Source: Acanthacorydalis orientalis
Lineage: Eukaryota > Arthropoda > Insecta > Megaloptera > Corydalidae
Reading direction: 5' to 3'
NCBI GenBank assembly: GCA_034766995.1
Contig: CM068317.1
Coordinates: forward strand, 16,825,154 to 16,889,153
Length of the DNA: 64,000 bases
Shown: in pieces, positions 23,786-35,522 of the stretch
Layout: every line of letters begins with the position of its first letter
Position numbering within the stretch: position 1 is the stretch's first letter
The notes under the pieces: generated by a model
The model's database searches: none
What the model was told of the DNA's origin: nothing
The model's input: the letters and a program-made list of their open reading frames with translations, nothing else
Program-made: the position numbers and the translations under genes

Positions 23786-25587
23786 TTATATTTTATCTTT
23801 CCATATTTCGCAAATCAAAATATTCAACCGCAAACATGATAAAACTCACATCAAATCAAATCCAACTCGAGAGAATAATATCAAGAAGTCTTCTTGAATA
23901 TCACCCACCTGTCTTTATGACAAAGGAAATAAAAACGAAATCAACCAATCACAACCGATGACCGATAGATGCTTCTAGCTATCTTCTGTGTACGATTGCT
24001 ACTTTAAATAATTCAACAGAATCTAAAAGATCAAACCACTAGGCTATTGTTCTATAGAAAAAAAAATAAAATACCTAGAATTGCATTTACTTGATTGAAT
24101 ACATTTTCCTGTCTTGTAAATGTTATATTTTCGTTAAAATATTATTACTTACTTAATTATGAGATAAATACGAAAAACAGTTATGTAATGTTTCAATTTA
24201 ACAATGAAACTAAAAGAAAGTAATGGCAGTGTACCATTTATATTCTTTTTCTGTCTTTCTCTTAATATGTACATATACAAAATTAGTTTCAATAAAACTC
24301 ATTTCCTAGTTTATTTTACTAAATAAAAAAATCATTAAAATTTATATATAAATATATATAAATTTATATATAAATATATATATAAATATAGTATATACAC
24401 TAGGTCTATTTACTTATTCTACTTATAACTAAATTACTTTTTTCACTCTCTAATAATTTTAAAAAAAGTATAATATTTGACACTTAATTTTTACACACAC
24501 ACACTCACAAAAATTATGTCCAGTAAACGGCATCCCATTTAATTAGTGATAGAATTGTTTGCTTACTTTCGAAATATTAAGCTTAGATTTATACATTGTC
24601 AGTGGATGACTAGCTTTAATATGCTACCTATAGTTTTTATAAAATGTATAAATAAAGTAATAGGTTTATAAGCAACTATTTTCTTTCTGAAGAAATATAT
24701 GTAATTGAAAGAGATAGATTTATATGTATTTTTTAGTTATCTTTAATTACTTGATTATCTAATAAATATAAGGTTTATTTTTGGATGTACCTTACATTTA
24801 TAGATTTGACATTAGAGAAGATATTATTATATAGAACGATATTATTATAAAAAATATAATTATAAGACCTAAAGTACTATATCCTGTAACGTGATCAAAT
24901 ATTTTCTTAAATCATTTAATTATAATTCAAGTATGAAAAATATCATATAAAGAAGAACAAACTTCTCTTTATTTTTTGGTTACGCTCTAATTCCAAAACC
25001 AAGTAACCTAGAATTTTGGCATGCATACTTAGGAAAATCTAAATGTGGCTATTTCAAACGAATTTTGAAGTTTTTATTTAAAAGGTTTTATTGTCCTAAT
25101 TTCCCTTAAATAAAAATGTATTCAACTATGATAATTACCTGTTTAGAACGAAACTGCATTTATACGGCGCATAGAAAACCTTAAACACGAACTTAAATAT
25201 AAGTTTTACAAATAATTTATAGCAAAAGTGTTCCATGAAAATAATTTCATTGAATACCAAATGATTTCTAAAAAACTTATTAATAAGTAAAATATTTTGT
25301 CAATCCTCATATATTATTTTTAGTCCAAAAAGCAAAATAATTTACAAATATTCAAAATAAATAATTTACTTCAAAAAGTTAACTCTACATTTCTCACAAA
25401 AATGTTTAATAAAAAATTATGTTTTACAGAAAGGTCAAAGACTTTCAATAAAGTAAAACACACTTCTGTTTAATCTATCTTTTGTTTAATATTTATTATT
25501 AATCTAAAAATAATTATGGTAATCTGAGAGTTTTATGATATTCTTATCGTTATTTTTTTAAAAGAAATTATTATTTTAATTACCATT
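23778..25587. other. AT-rich sequence, nothing recognised
   Basis: Includes a small imperfect tandem of TTTATATATAAATATATATA units at about 24340-24390; otherwise featureless. Confidence 0.55.
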
Positions 25588-25604
25588 GGCTCTTCCCCCT
25601 ACTT

Positions 25605-26020
25605 GCTACGCTCGTCGAGCTTCGTTTCCCACTCGCTAAAGCTCACTCTCCCCTGACAAATAACAGAAATTAACAAATTGTATGAACAAATAATCTGCCT
25701 AAAATTTTTTATAAATTATTGGGAAAGTTTACAAAAATTAACAAACAAAATACAATATTAAAATGTGTAACAATTTATTTATACTATAGATTCAGTGAAT
25801 ACAATATTTTAAATAAATGTCCTCAGTTTTACATTGAAATATCGTATCACCTCTTTCGTTATACACTCTGAGAGAGCTACATATATGTGACTGATGTCAA
25901 CCGATCAGAACAGACACCACGTGATATCCATCAACCAATCATTGATGATCGGGAAAGGAAATGGTCAACGTGCTACTTTTACCCTGTAGCGAGGAGAGCG
26001 AAGTTGCGAGGAAGTAGTCA
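25605..26020. mobile_element. Possible miniature element with imperfect inverted GC-rich ends
   Basis: The left block (CTACTTGCTACGCTCGTCGA followed by CTTCGTTTCC and ACTCGCTAAAG) resembles the reverse complement of the right block (CTACTTCCTCGCAACTTCGC followed by TCTCCTCGCTACAG). Both stand out from the AT-rich interior and flanks by CpG content. No coding capacity. Exact ends and target duplication are not clear. Confidence 0.4.
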
Positions 26021-26264
26021 CACAAAAAAAAAACAAAAAAAATGGTTTATGGAAATTTTACAATGAAATTATTTTTTATATAGAAAGATGATATAAGATT
26101 TCAGAATGCTAAAAATCTGTTTAATACTGAAATATGTGTATTGAGAAAATAAAAGAATAATAAATTGAATTTTCATAAACTAATTACTTACTAATTTGTT
26201 TATTAACATGTTTTGCTCGTCATTTTATTAATAATCAGAAAAAAATGTGTATGTTAAAGAAGAA

Positions 26265-26265
26265 T

Positions 26266-26320
<55 letters not shown>
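26265..26320. repeat. (CA)n/(TA)n microsatellite
   Basis: About 11 CA units followed by about 15 TA units. Confidence 0.95.
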
Positions 26321-26321
<1 letters not shown>

Positions 26322-26500
26322 GTAATATAAAATACAAATATTTTTTCTTTTCTATACTTGAAAAAACTGGAATTCAAATTCAAGCATATACTTAAATAAA
26401 TTGAAAACGTCGACATAAAAGTAATTGCAGGAAAAAAATTACTTCTGAAAAAGTACAAACAAAAAAGGAAATAATATCTGTGTTCTCACACCAATTACTA

Positions 26501-26632
26501 CAGAACAAATGCTGGTGATTCCCATTCGAAGATACACACGCACAAGTAAGTGAAAATTATGGCAAAACCGACGATTACCACAATAGAAAGTAAAAGCAAG
26601 CCCCCACATATCGACGGAAGGACAGAGGGTTG
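26501..26632 (-). other. Short open frame encoding a membrane-helix-like peptide
   Basis: On the minus strand a 44-codon stop-to-stop frame reads GLLLLSIVVIVGFAIIFTYL followed by CVCIFEWESPAFVL and a stop. This is a textbook transmembrane or GPI-signal-like hydrophobic stretch in a locally GC-richer patch. It lacks an ATG, and I see no convincing acceptor between the upstream stop (26633-26635) and the helix. A second minus frame (26439-26702, 87 codons) overlaps it. It could be a real terminal exon or chance. Confidence 0.2.
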
Positions 26633-26702
26633 TCAGACAAAATAGAGAGGATTTTAACGAGAATTTCTGTGCTTTCAGACGATGCAAGAAATTAAGCAGC
26701 AC

Positions 26703-27406
26703 TTTTACACGTTCGTTTTCATTGATTGCAAACAGATTTTTTGAAAAGCGACTTTATGTAGACGTAGGATTCCACTGTGTTTATTACTCTTTAAATTATC
26801 TACATACAAACCTTTATCGTTCGTTAATTACAATATTGCTTTAGGGATCAAATTAGTGAGTAATAATATATTTCACTGTAGGTTTTTTTTATCAAGAATT
26901 TATTTAAAGCACGTTCTAATTTGAACTCAACTTGTTTAATTAAAATATAAATAAATTGTAAAAAAAATATTTTTACATTGGATTACAAGTAACATTATTT
27001 ATTATAACTTATTATCCTAGTTATAACACACATATTTAAGATTATAAATTACATTCACTTACACTATTAGACACAAAAAATGTTTTATTTTAACTCTTTC
27101 ATTTTATGTACATCGATTTAAACGAATATAATAATAATATATCTATTTTTAATAAATTAGATCTGGTGAGACACATTTTTTTCAGAATAAATAATTATCC
27201 TAGATTGTGCTAATAACTTTCAGTACAAATTATGATATTAAGATTATGATATTACATTTATTACATTTATCAAAATTTTGATTTTGTGAATGTGGATGAA
27301 AATGAAGAAAATAATAATATTGAATCAATATATCGAATTCAAAAAAGAAAAGCACCTATTTTAATGGATACAAAATGTATATTTAGATGCTATTACAATT
27401 GTGTTT

Positions 27407-27409
<3 letters not shown>
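26703..27409. other. AT-rich sequence, nothing recognised
   Basis: Ends in a weak acidic open stretch (NVDENEENNNIESIYRI, 27286 onward) running into a TA array; no domain recognised. Confidence 0.5.

Positions 27410-27472
<63 letters not shown>
27410..27472. repeat. (TA)n microsatellite
   Basis: Uninterrupted TA run of about 31 units. Confidence 0.97.
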
Positions 27473-27475
<3 letters not shown>

Positions 27476-27934
27476 GATAGTATAAAAATTATAATTTATA
27501 TTGTGTCTGGTGTTTTTTTTTTATAATTATTGTTATACTTAATGTATTCACTTTATAAATTTCATTATTTTATTACGTTTGTTTTCTATTAATATTTACA
27601 CATATTTTTAACCTAGAGCAAGGTACTTATTTGTAGTAAATATTGTGATGTTTTATTATAAGAGAATTTTGATAGTTAATTTCATTATCAATGCAAGTTA
27701 TATGTTAAAATCTATATATAAAGTTATTAAATATGAAATGTCCAATTTATTTAATTAATAAGTTTGTCAGCTGCCATCTCTGAAATTTCACTATGATTTA
27801 CATTTCCATTTTTTATTATGAAAGTATACATCCCCATTGTTTCAAACGAACGTTTTAGCTGTATTTTATATTCAACTTATTTTTAGGGAAATTTTGTGTG
27901 ACTATATAAGTAAAAATTCGTGTTATTTTCGAAT

Positions 27935-29590
27935 ATGAATTTCGTCGTGGAACAAATGCATCGCAGAGGTCAATATAAACAAAGTTGTTGTGAAGGATGA
28001 AGTTAATAAACGCACAAAATAAGTCGATAGCTTGATAAGTTCCGTTATGGTGAATTTAACCTTAAATATGAGCCACGTGGGTGACCTGAGACCAAAGTGG
28101 ATACTGTTAAGCTGAAAGCCATAGTGAAAACTAAGCGTGAATTAGTAGAAAGGTTTGAAATTACTATTCCCACAATATTGGACCATGTGAAAAAATCGTC
28201 AAGGTAAAAAAGCTGGATAGATGCTTTCTGCATTAAGGGGACCCGGTGGTCTAGAATTTTCGAAAAATCGATTTTTTTTTCGAAAGTATAGTATCTTAAA
28301 AATATACTGTTAAAATTTGATGACGAAATTCAGAGTATTTCAGGATCTACAGCCAATTAGAAGGTCAGGTAGGTAGAAGAATAAGTGGAGCCGGCAAACT
28401 TTAAACGCGTTTATCTCGAAACTACTTTTTTTCGTCTTGCGGGGGCCAGAAAAAAAAACTACTTGACCGATTTGTCTGAAATTTTAATATGTTATTCTGA
28501 ATAGTTCTAGCTCTCGCTGGAAGTAAAACTAATAGTTTCCGTAAAATATTTATATTTTTTTTATTAACAAAACTTTCAAAAATACTGGTCGTTTTCAAAC
28601 TTGTACTTTTGACTACGCGCCATTTTGTCAAATTTTTTTTTATTCTACTTCCTGCGATAGCTATACTTATACTAATTAAAAATTCGTCAATTGTTTTATT
28701 TCAGATCAGAGGGAGAGATAAATCATCATTCATCACGCAATTCCATTTTTTTAGAGAGAGAGACTTCAACATCATTTTTCTAATTGAAAAAAAAATTTTT
28801 TTTTGTCTTTATTTTCATTTTTGTGTAGTTTATTAGTAATAAAATAAGTGTAAAAAAATTTTAAAGCATTATTCATTACCCTCATATAGAAAAATTTTTT
28901 TTAAAATAGCTTAAATTTTAGGCCGCTAGACCACCGGGTCCCCTTAAACGAATCTTCCCTTTCTTTGCTGTTACGACATAAATGCGAACCATTTCTACAA
29001 AGTGTTGTTACGTGTGATAAAAAATGGATTTTTTTGAACATTTCAAGCTTTCGGCACAAGGGTTTGATAAAGATGAAGCGCCGAAACATATCCCTAAACT
29101 AAATATTCACCAAAAAAGCTAATGGTGTCTGTTTGATGATTCAGCACTGGTATTATTCACTACAGTTGCATGAAACCTGGTCAATCAATTACAGTGAATG
29201 TCTACTGTAACCAATTGGACAATGAATTAGAAATGATGAGGATGCTTACGATTAAGCAACCGAGATTGATCAATAGAGACAGGCTTATACTTTTTCAAGA
29301 AAATGCTCGACCACATTACTCAGGAACAACGCTGCTCAAACTACAGAAGCTGGACATGGAAACTCTCTATCATCTACCGTTTTCACCAGACCTGGTACCA
29401 ACTGACTACCACTTCTTCGAGGCTTTGGACTACTTCTTGCAGGAAAAATATCCAATTCTCAATAATATGTGAAAAACGCCTTTTTAGATTTCATCACCTC
29501 TGGCTCCTCAGCCTTCTTCGCTGTTGGCATAAACAATCTAACTTTAAGATGGCAAAACTGTGTCGATAGTTTAGGCGCATATTTTAATTA
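27935..29590 (+). pseudogene. mariner transposase relic, interrupted
   Basis: Before the nested element the frames read YEFRRGTNASQ (27935 onward), YGEFNLKYEPRG.PETKVDT and VERFEITIPTILDHVKK (to about 28205), the helix-turn-helix half of a SETMAR-like mariner. After it they read VTCDKKWI (first catalytic Asp, about 29007), SFRHKGL.KDEAPKHIPKLN, CMKPGQSITVNVYCNQLDN (29169 onward), DRLILFQENARPHYSGTTLL (29278-29340, Glu replacing the second Asp of HDNARPH) and FSPDLVPTDYHFFEALDYFL (29380-29440, third Asp). The C-terminus is GINNLTLRWQNCVDSLGAYF (about 29525-29585). Several frameshifts and the active-site substitution show it is dead. Confidence 0.87.
28237..28943. mobile_element. TTAA-flanked miniature element (piggyBac type), nested
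   Basis: Perfect 18-bp terminal inverted repeats, GGGGACCCGGTGGTCTAG (28237-28254) and its exact complement (28926-28943), flanked on both sides by TTAA (28233-28236, 28944-28947). The 707-bp interior has no transposase-like frame. The insertion splits the mariner coding region. TTAA duplication and the GGG/CCC start point to piggyBac-superfamily mobilisation, but the ends differ from those of the piggyBac relic at 22482, so another family moved it. Perfect ends indicate a younger age than the host mariner. Confidence 0.9.
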
Positions 29591-29665
29591 ATTGTACTGC
29601 TTCTTGTTTATGATATAATAAACTAAACTTTTGATTCGAAATTGGACATTTTATATTTAATGACC

Positions 29666-32314
29666 TAATAATTTATTGTTAAAAAGTTTTTCTCTCTAAT
29701 AATAATGTCAAATATACTTAGTACTACAATTTATGCTGATATTTCTTTTACGCTACATAAGAATGAAAATAAATACTGAAATATTAATTTAAAACGTATG
29801 CAAATGAAAATTAAATGCAATTTAATTACTGCTTTCTTTAAAAAATGCATTTTAACAAAAATAATAATATATTCAGAAAAATATAAAATTATAATTCAAA
29901 ATTGAAAACATATTTAGTGTAAAATATTTACATTTACTCACTTTAATAAACGGTTCCTGAGATATTAATGCGCTTTGAAATGAGTCAAATTAACAAAAAT
30001 TCATAAATTCAGTATACTATTGCTATACTTCTACACTGTTGTAGAATAAGACGTGAAATATTGTTACTAATACATACCTATTGCTAAACCATAAATGTGT
30101 TTGATTAACTACTAAAAATCGCATTTATCATTAATTATTTTAAAAAATACAAAATTTAATTATTTAACGTGTTTGTATTTTATTTAGTCAATGAATTCGA
30201 AAAAAATAATTATTATATTACTGAACGTTTTTCCGTTTTTATATAAAAATTGAAAAAATATTATTTTCCATTATATCACTTCATAATCCAAAGAAACCTC
30301 AATATATAAAAAAAACATATATTTAAGCAGCACTTGTAAATAATATTTTTTAACAAATAAGTAATCAAATTTAAAATAGTTTCAATGCAAAATGTAAATA
30401 AAAAATAAAATTAGAGGAAACAGATAATGACTATAAAATTTGTTATTGAAAATAATATTTATATTTTTCAAAAATCATGCATCATCCATAAATATATAAT
30501 TTATAAGATAGCAGTATTTTATAAAATCATATCAGATATAAGGTATATATTAAGTATAAGGTATTCTATTTAATTTTAACTAAATTTATTTAGTAAACTT
30601 TCTTATTTGCCAAAATATCTTTGTTTTGTGTTTTTAAAATATAAGTCTTGTTGAAAATTATTACATCACCAATGTTTATTCAATCTTTAATCTTTTAGGA
30701 AAACATCCATCATTACTCAAAGCAAATTGGCATCACTACGATGATACATTTAAGATGATACCAATCTTTCATGACGGAGCTGTTTTTAATGTCTGGAACT
30801 AGTTTCAACTAGTATCGATGGTTGATATTTACCTCTTTTTACCCAATAGCTACATATAGATATACAGAACTGAACTAACATACATTAAATGGAAATACTT
30901 ATATATTTATGTAGTCTACAATTCATTGATTCTGAATTAATTCTCTTAAATCAGATAAATTGTTTAATTTGAAAAATTATTATACATATTTTTAACAAAG
31001 ATAGTATTATTATTATATTATATGGTGTAAAATAGTAATTGACCATTTTACTCTTATTAAAAAATATTACATTTTTCATGATAATATAAAATTCAAATAT
31101 TTAATTTAGTGATTTTTAAACCCTTTCAACACAGTGATTTTTTAACATGGTAAATTAATTTCCAAGACCTCTGTACTTAGAATACGAGTCAAATTATTAT
31201 TAATTAATTTAAATTATACACCAGAAAAATATTTGGATATATTTTGATGGTTTAAATCTCATTGAAAATAGAAAACAAATTAACAATCATTTTATATATT
31301 TATTTACTTTCTATTTTCTTAAATTCAGATATATTAATTACGGGTTCCTAATCGTAGAGCTTAAAAAATGTAAATTAGTACAGTTTTAACAAGTGTTCAT
31401 ATTAAGGATATATTAGTGACACAGACTCAATAAACACGCAAAATTTGAAACTGGAATTTTTGCATTTTGCATATATTTAAAGTAGTTGTGACATATACGT
31501 TAGCTAGTATTCTACACCTCACATTAGAAATGATTTTTATTTCTTTATGGCAATCATTTTAGGTAAATTTATTAATATTATTGTTTATAGTGGCAGTATG
31601 TTCCATTTAAAAAATTGTCTTATTTTCACTAGAATATTTTTTCATCTTATTTTTATCAAAAAGCAAAAAAACGATGTCTAAATGTTAATAAAAGGGTAAA
31701 TATATATTATTTTAATAAAAATTATTAATATTCAGATGATTAATTATGATATTCGTTTGTATATCTATTCCAAAGTGTTAGGCCTGATAACTTCAGAAAA
31801 ATGTTCTGTTATGAGTCCATAACTTTGTACATGGTAAAAGAAATGAATTAGAAGGTAATTCAAACAAATTAGAAAAAGGTCAATTACATAATTTATAAAA
31901 ATATACATATTTCTTTATCCCTGATTTTTTTAACAATCAAAAAATCGGACAGTAGAGAATCTTTTTAGGAATTATAAAAATTGATAGTTATTCAAAAACA
32001 AAATTTAATGACGCTGATGTCCGCTATGATACTAAACTAACAAATACAATTATGAAAATTTGACAATGTTATTTATTTGATTAATGATAATCTTAAAGAT
32101 CTAATTGTTTAAGATAATGTTGTTTGTAAACATAAATGAATTAAACTATTTTCTTTAACCATTAAACTATTTAATTATTTAACATACTTTTAACATTTGA
32201 TAGAACTATGAGTAAACATTTAACTCATAGTAATTGTATATTAATATCATAGTATATTTATAAATTATGACATGATACTAAAAATTATTAAAATATCTTA
32301 ATAATAACAAATGG

Positions 32315-32318
<4 letters not shown>
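29666..32318. other. AT-rich sequence, nothing firm
   Basis: Only one patch stands out: at about 30695-30790 an acceptor-like TTTAATCTTTTAG precedes an open stretch on the plus strand (GKHPSLLKANWHHYDDTFKM, then IPIFHDGAVFNVWN and a stop). Not recognised. Confidence 0.4.
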
Positions 32319-32394
<76 letters not shown>

Positions 32395-32411
32395 ATATAT
32401 ACATATATATA
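32319..32411. repeat. (TA)n microsatellite
   Basis: TA run with a single TTTA and a CATA interruption. Confidence 0.97.
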
Positions 32412-33187
32412 AAAGTAAAATAAAAAATCGCTATTCTTCTATATCTGTCTTTTATAATCAATTTATTTACTTGGGGTGTGCTTTTTCGTTATTTTTCTTT
32501 CCAGACTAGATAAAATTACATGGACCAACAACCACGTCTGCATTATTGCAATGCAAACAAAACTTACATTAATGTTCTTATAATCTACTATTGTGTATTT
32601 ATTTTCTTTTCAGGGGAAAAATAGTTCGGCTTTTAGAAATAATAAAGAGAAGACACAATACAGTTCTGGTATTATGGCCAAATTCACTTTCATAAATGAA
32701 TTATTCTCTCGCCTCAGAAACTACAAAAAAATCTTTGATTGTAGCCATCGATAGAAGCATTAGTAGTAATCAAAAACAGTCAATAATCATTTGTGAACAT
32801 TTTTCATTAAAAAAAAATATTTATTGAGTAAGAGAATAATTCTTGTGTGAAATTTAATTTAGCCACAGTACCAGAACTTTACTGTAACAAAATGATTTCC
32901 TGGTCATTACAAATAATCAGCGTTCGGAGAATGATGACATCGTCTTCGAAATGGGTTTAGAAAGCACTCAGAAATGATCCATAATTATTTAATGAACAGT
33001 TTTGATCAGACTTTTTTGTGAGAGAGTAACTCATTTGTGAAAATAAATAAAATAGTTAATTATAGTTGAAGTAGATTAAAATATATTGATAGAAATATAT
33101 TATACAAATACAAAGGAATGGCGATGTATGTTAAAATGTTAATTTTTGATATATTGTAATAAATAATGGTCATACACATACATGGGC

Positions 33188-33188
<1 letters not shown>
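32412..33188. other. AT-rich sequence, nothing recognised
   Basis: Two acceptor-like TTCAG/TCCAG tracts (about 32500 and 32610) but no coding frame attached that I recognise. Confidence 0.45.
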
Positions 33189-33226
<38 letters not shown>

Positions 33227-33237
33227 CATATATATAT

Positions 33238-33302
<65 letters not shown>
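33189..33302. repeat. (TA)n microsatellite with TACA interruptions
   Basis: TA runs separated by CATACATA units. Confidence 0.95.
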
Positions 33303-33303
<1 letters not shown>

Positions 33304-33396
33304 CAATATTTTTGTTCAGGTAACCATATTTTATATATGAAACATGATTTGACATAAAATAGTTAGACATTTGCTCAGAATATTATTTTGATCGTA

Positions 33397-33965
33397 TTAA
33401 GCTAGTGGGAAAACAATTACGGTTTTTGTTTTCTGAATTCTAGCTAACCTATTTTTTTAATGAAACTGTTATTTCATCGTCATGTTAATATCATTTTAAA
33501 GTAAATTTTTCGATCTGTGTTTTGGTAATATCGACTTTGGTTTTATTACTAATTTTGATTTAAATTGAGCTATTGAATTAAAAATAGAAAAGAAGCAAAT
33601 AAGACCAATTTTTGCATGAGTTCAAAACGTGTGGTAAAGTAGCAGAAACTGCTAGTAAACTAAACTATGTTCTTGGTTTGGGTACTGTTAAGAAACGTAC
33701 GATAAATGATGGTTCCAAAAATTTCGTACTAACAACGAGAGTCTTAAAAATGAAGAAGGTCACCGATGCCTTTTCAGTTCATAACAACCAACTAAAGGCA
33801 TTGTTTGAATTAGAACCACGCACAACAATTTAAGAGCTTGTACAAAAATTAGGCGTTAGATATACAACAGTTTGGGACAACTTAAAACTGATATGAAAAT
33901 TAAATAAGAGAAAAATATATATGAGTTTGAAGATCAAAACCGCAATTATTTTTTTACCGAACTAA
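33397..33965 (+). mobile_element. cecropia-type mariner, internally deleted
   Basis: Left end TTAAGCTAGTGGGAAAACAA and right end complement TTAGTTCGGTAAAAAAATAA are imperfect inverted repeats flanked by TA (33395-33396, 33966-33967). They resemble the published ends of Hsmar1/MADE1-like (cecropia) mariners, which start TTAGGTTGGTGCAAAAGTAA. The 569-bp element keeps only the first third of the transposase gene. Confidence 0.85.
33612..33895 (+). pseudogene. mariner transposase N-terminal fragment
   Basis: It reads HEFKTCGKVAETASKLNYVL (33615 onward), GTVKKRTIN and, in the helix-turn-helix linker, NNQLKALFELEPRTTI, a stop, then ELVQKLGVRYTTVW. These are the paired-like DNA-binding modules of cecropia-type mariner transposase, ending before the DDE core. 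The stop after TTI replaces a residue of the usual TTRELA segment. Closely related to the fragment at 34916. Confidence 0.85.
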
Positions 33966-34133
33966 TATTGTGGTCTTGTATTTTGAGAGTGATAGAATAA
34001 CTCGCATGTGAAAATAAATAGAATGTTTTACTATAGTTGAAATAGATTAAAATGTATTGATCAAAAATAAAAAAAGACTTTTATATCAAAAAAATTTTTT
34101 TTTAAATATATATGTAATGATTATACACCTGAA

Positions 34134-34155
34134 ATATATATATATATATATATAT
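34134..34155. repeat. Short (TA)n run
   Basis: About 11 TA units. Confidence 0.9.
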
Positions 34156-34324
34156 TAAAATTATTAATTAACAAAATCAACTTTATTTTCGCGACATAAT
34201 TTAAAATTTTCTTTATTTGATTAAAAAAATCTAGAATTATTCAATAAATTTTAGGAACGCTTTTCTTATTCTAAAAGTAATTTATAAATCTCATTTTGTT
34301 TTTAACAATTTATTTAATGGACTA

Positions 34325-34660
34325 AGATCGCTTTTTTCTACTTCGTGTTTCTATTTTTTCACCAAAGTTTTGTATGATTTTTCTGCTTTCTTTATTTGAT
34401 GTGTTTATTGCTGTTTTCGTGGTTCCATATGTTAATTTCTGATATCGATTTATTGTTCTTTCTTCTAGAAATATGTACGTTTTCCATGCCAAACACTTTT
34501 TTTCTTTTTTTATCTATGGATATACATTTAACTTATTGTACTGAATGAATTCTTTTATCTTTTTTTGTTTTGACAACGTCCATAATTCCTTAAACCTGTG
34601 TATTCTACTTAATTTACTGAAATATTTTTCTCCCAAAATCATAGGTGAAGACAGAAAAAA
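34325..34660 (-). pseudogene. Unrecognised degenerate reading frame
   Basis: On the minus strand two open stretches in the same frame, separated by a single TAG at 34514-34516, give about 111 codons. The first reads LGEKYFSKLSRIHRFKELWT and KIKEFIQYNKLNVYP. The second reads KKEKKCLAWKTYIFLEERTI and NRYQKLTYGTTKTAINTSNK. Lys- and aromatic-rich, with no start and no domain I recognise. It ends 35 bp before a mariner. It may be an old retroelement or host exon fragment, or chance in A-rich DNA. Confidence 0.25.
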
Positions 34661-34694
34661 TCATTGAAGAATATATAGTTATTTTCTTTAAATA

Positions 34695-35140
34695 TTAGGT
34701 TGATTGGAAAATAATTGCGGTTTTTGTTTTCGAAATTCTAACTTTAATTTTTTTCAACGAAATTGTAGTTTCATCGTGTTGATATTAATATCATTTTAAA
34801 GTACTTTTTTCGGATTTTTATGGATTTTGGTAACATTGACTTTGGTTTAATATTAATTTATTTCAAATTGGGCTATTGAGTTAAAGATAGAATAGAATCG
34901 AATTAGAACATTTTTTTGTATGAGTTCAAAACTGATGGCGAAGCAGCAGAAACTGCTCGTGAACTAAACGATGCTTTTAGTGTTGGTACTGTTAAGAAAC
35001 GTACGGTACAAAGGTGGTTCCAAAAATGTCGTAATGGGGACGAGAGCCTTGAAGATAAAGATGGTCGTGAGTGTCCTTCTTCATTTCATAACTACCAACT
35101 GAATGTGTTAATTGAATCATAACCACTCAAAACACAACAG
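34695..35140 (+). mobile_element. cecropia-type mariner, 3' truncated
   Basis: The left end TTAGGTTGATTGGAAAATAA (with flanking TA at 34693-34694) is almost the family consensus and matches the 33397 element. The right end is missing: the mariner sequence stops where the Copia-derived sequence begins (about 35150). Confidence 0.83.
34916..35122 (+). pseudogene. mariner transposase N-terminal fragment
   Basis: Helix-turn-helix part of a mariner transposase: YEFKTDGEAAETARELNDAF, SVGTVKKRTVQRWFQKCRNG, DESLEDKDGRE and HNYQLNVLIES. The GTV..RTVQRWF..FRNGD.SLED pattern is diagnostic. The catalytic half is absent. Better preserved than the related fragment at 33612. Confidence 0.88.
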
Positions 35141-35149
35141 TTTACACAA

Positions 35150-35424
35150 TAGTTAGTATTTATGAATTGGAGGCGTATTATGAACTAAACTAATTTATTA
35201 AAATGAAAACTATTTTATTGAATAAATATCTAGCATCTACACAACTGAACATATTGTCAGTGACTGTCTGACTGACTCGAGACGTCAGCACAATAATTAA
35301 ATTTTAATTGTGATAAAAAAAAATGATAAAATAATCAATGCTAGCAACTAACCTAACAATCACAGGAGACAGTGTTAATAACTGTTAAAATACACAGTTA
35401 ACATTTAAATGTTTTACCACAACA
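35150..35424 (-). repeat. Copia 3' LTR
   Basis: Starts TGTTGTGGTAAAACATTTAA right after the polypurine tract. The lower boundary is approximate because there is no second LTR to compare. The central part includes GACGTCTCGAGTCAGTCAGA. Confidence 0.65.
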
Positions 35425-35522
35425 CTTCCCCTAAAAATTTAAATCTTTTACAGACATACATTTCAAAACAAAACAAAATATCCTTTGACAAGTAATTATT
35501 TTACAGTTAATCAAAGTCCTTT

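Larger units (their letters stand above)
27722..29665 (+). mobile_element. mariner relic split by a nested TTAA element
   Basis: Inverted ends match: TTAAATATGAAATGTCCAAT at the left (from 27727) and the complement of TTAAATATAAAATGTCCAAT at the right (29641-29660), with a TA at 29666-29667. Minus the insertion at 28237-28943 (and one TTAA copy) the length is about 1.23 kb, normal for mariner. The coding strand is plus. Confidence 0.87.

Noticed and set aside
28422..28836. ORFs inside the TTAA miniature element
   Set aside because: Low-complexity Phe/Ser-rich frames without domains; the element is better explained as non-coding.
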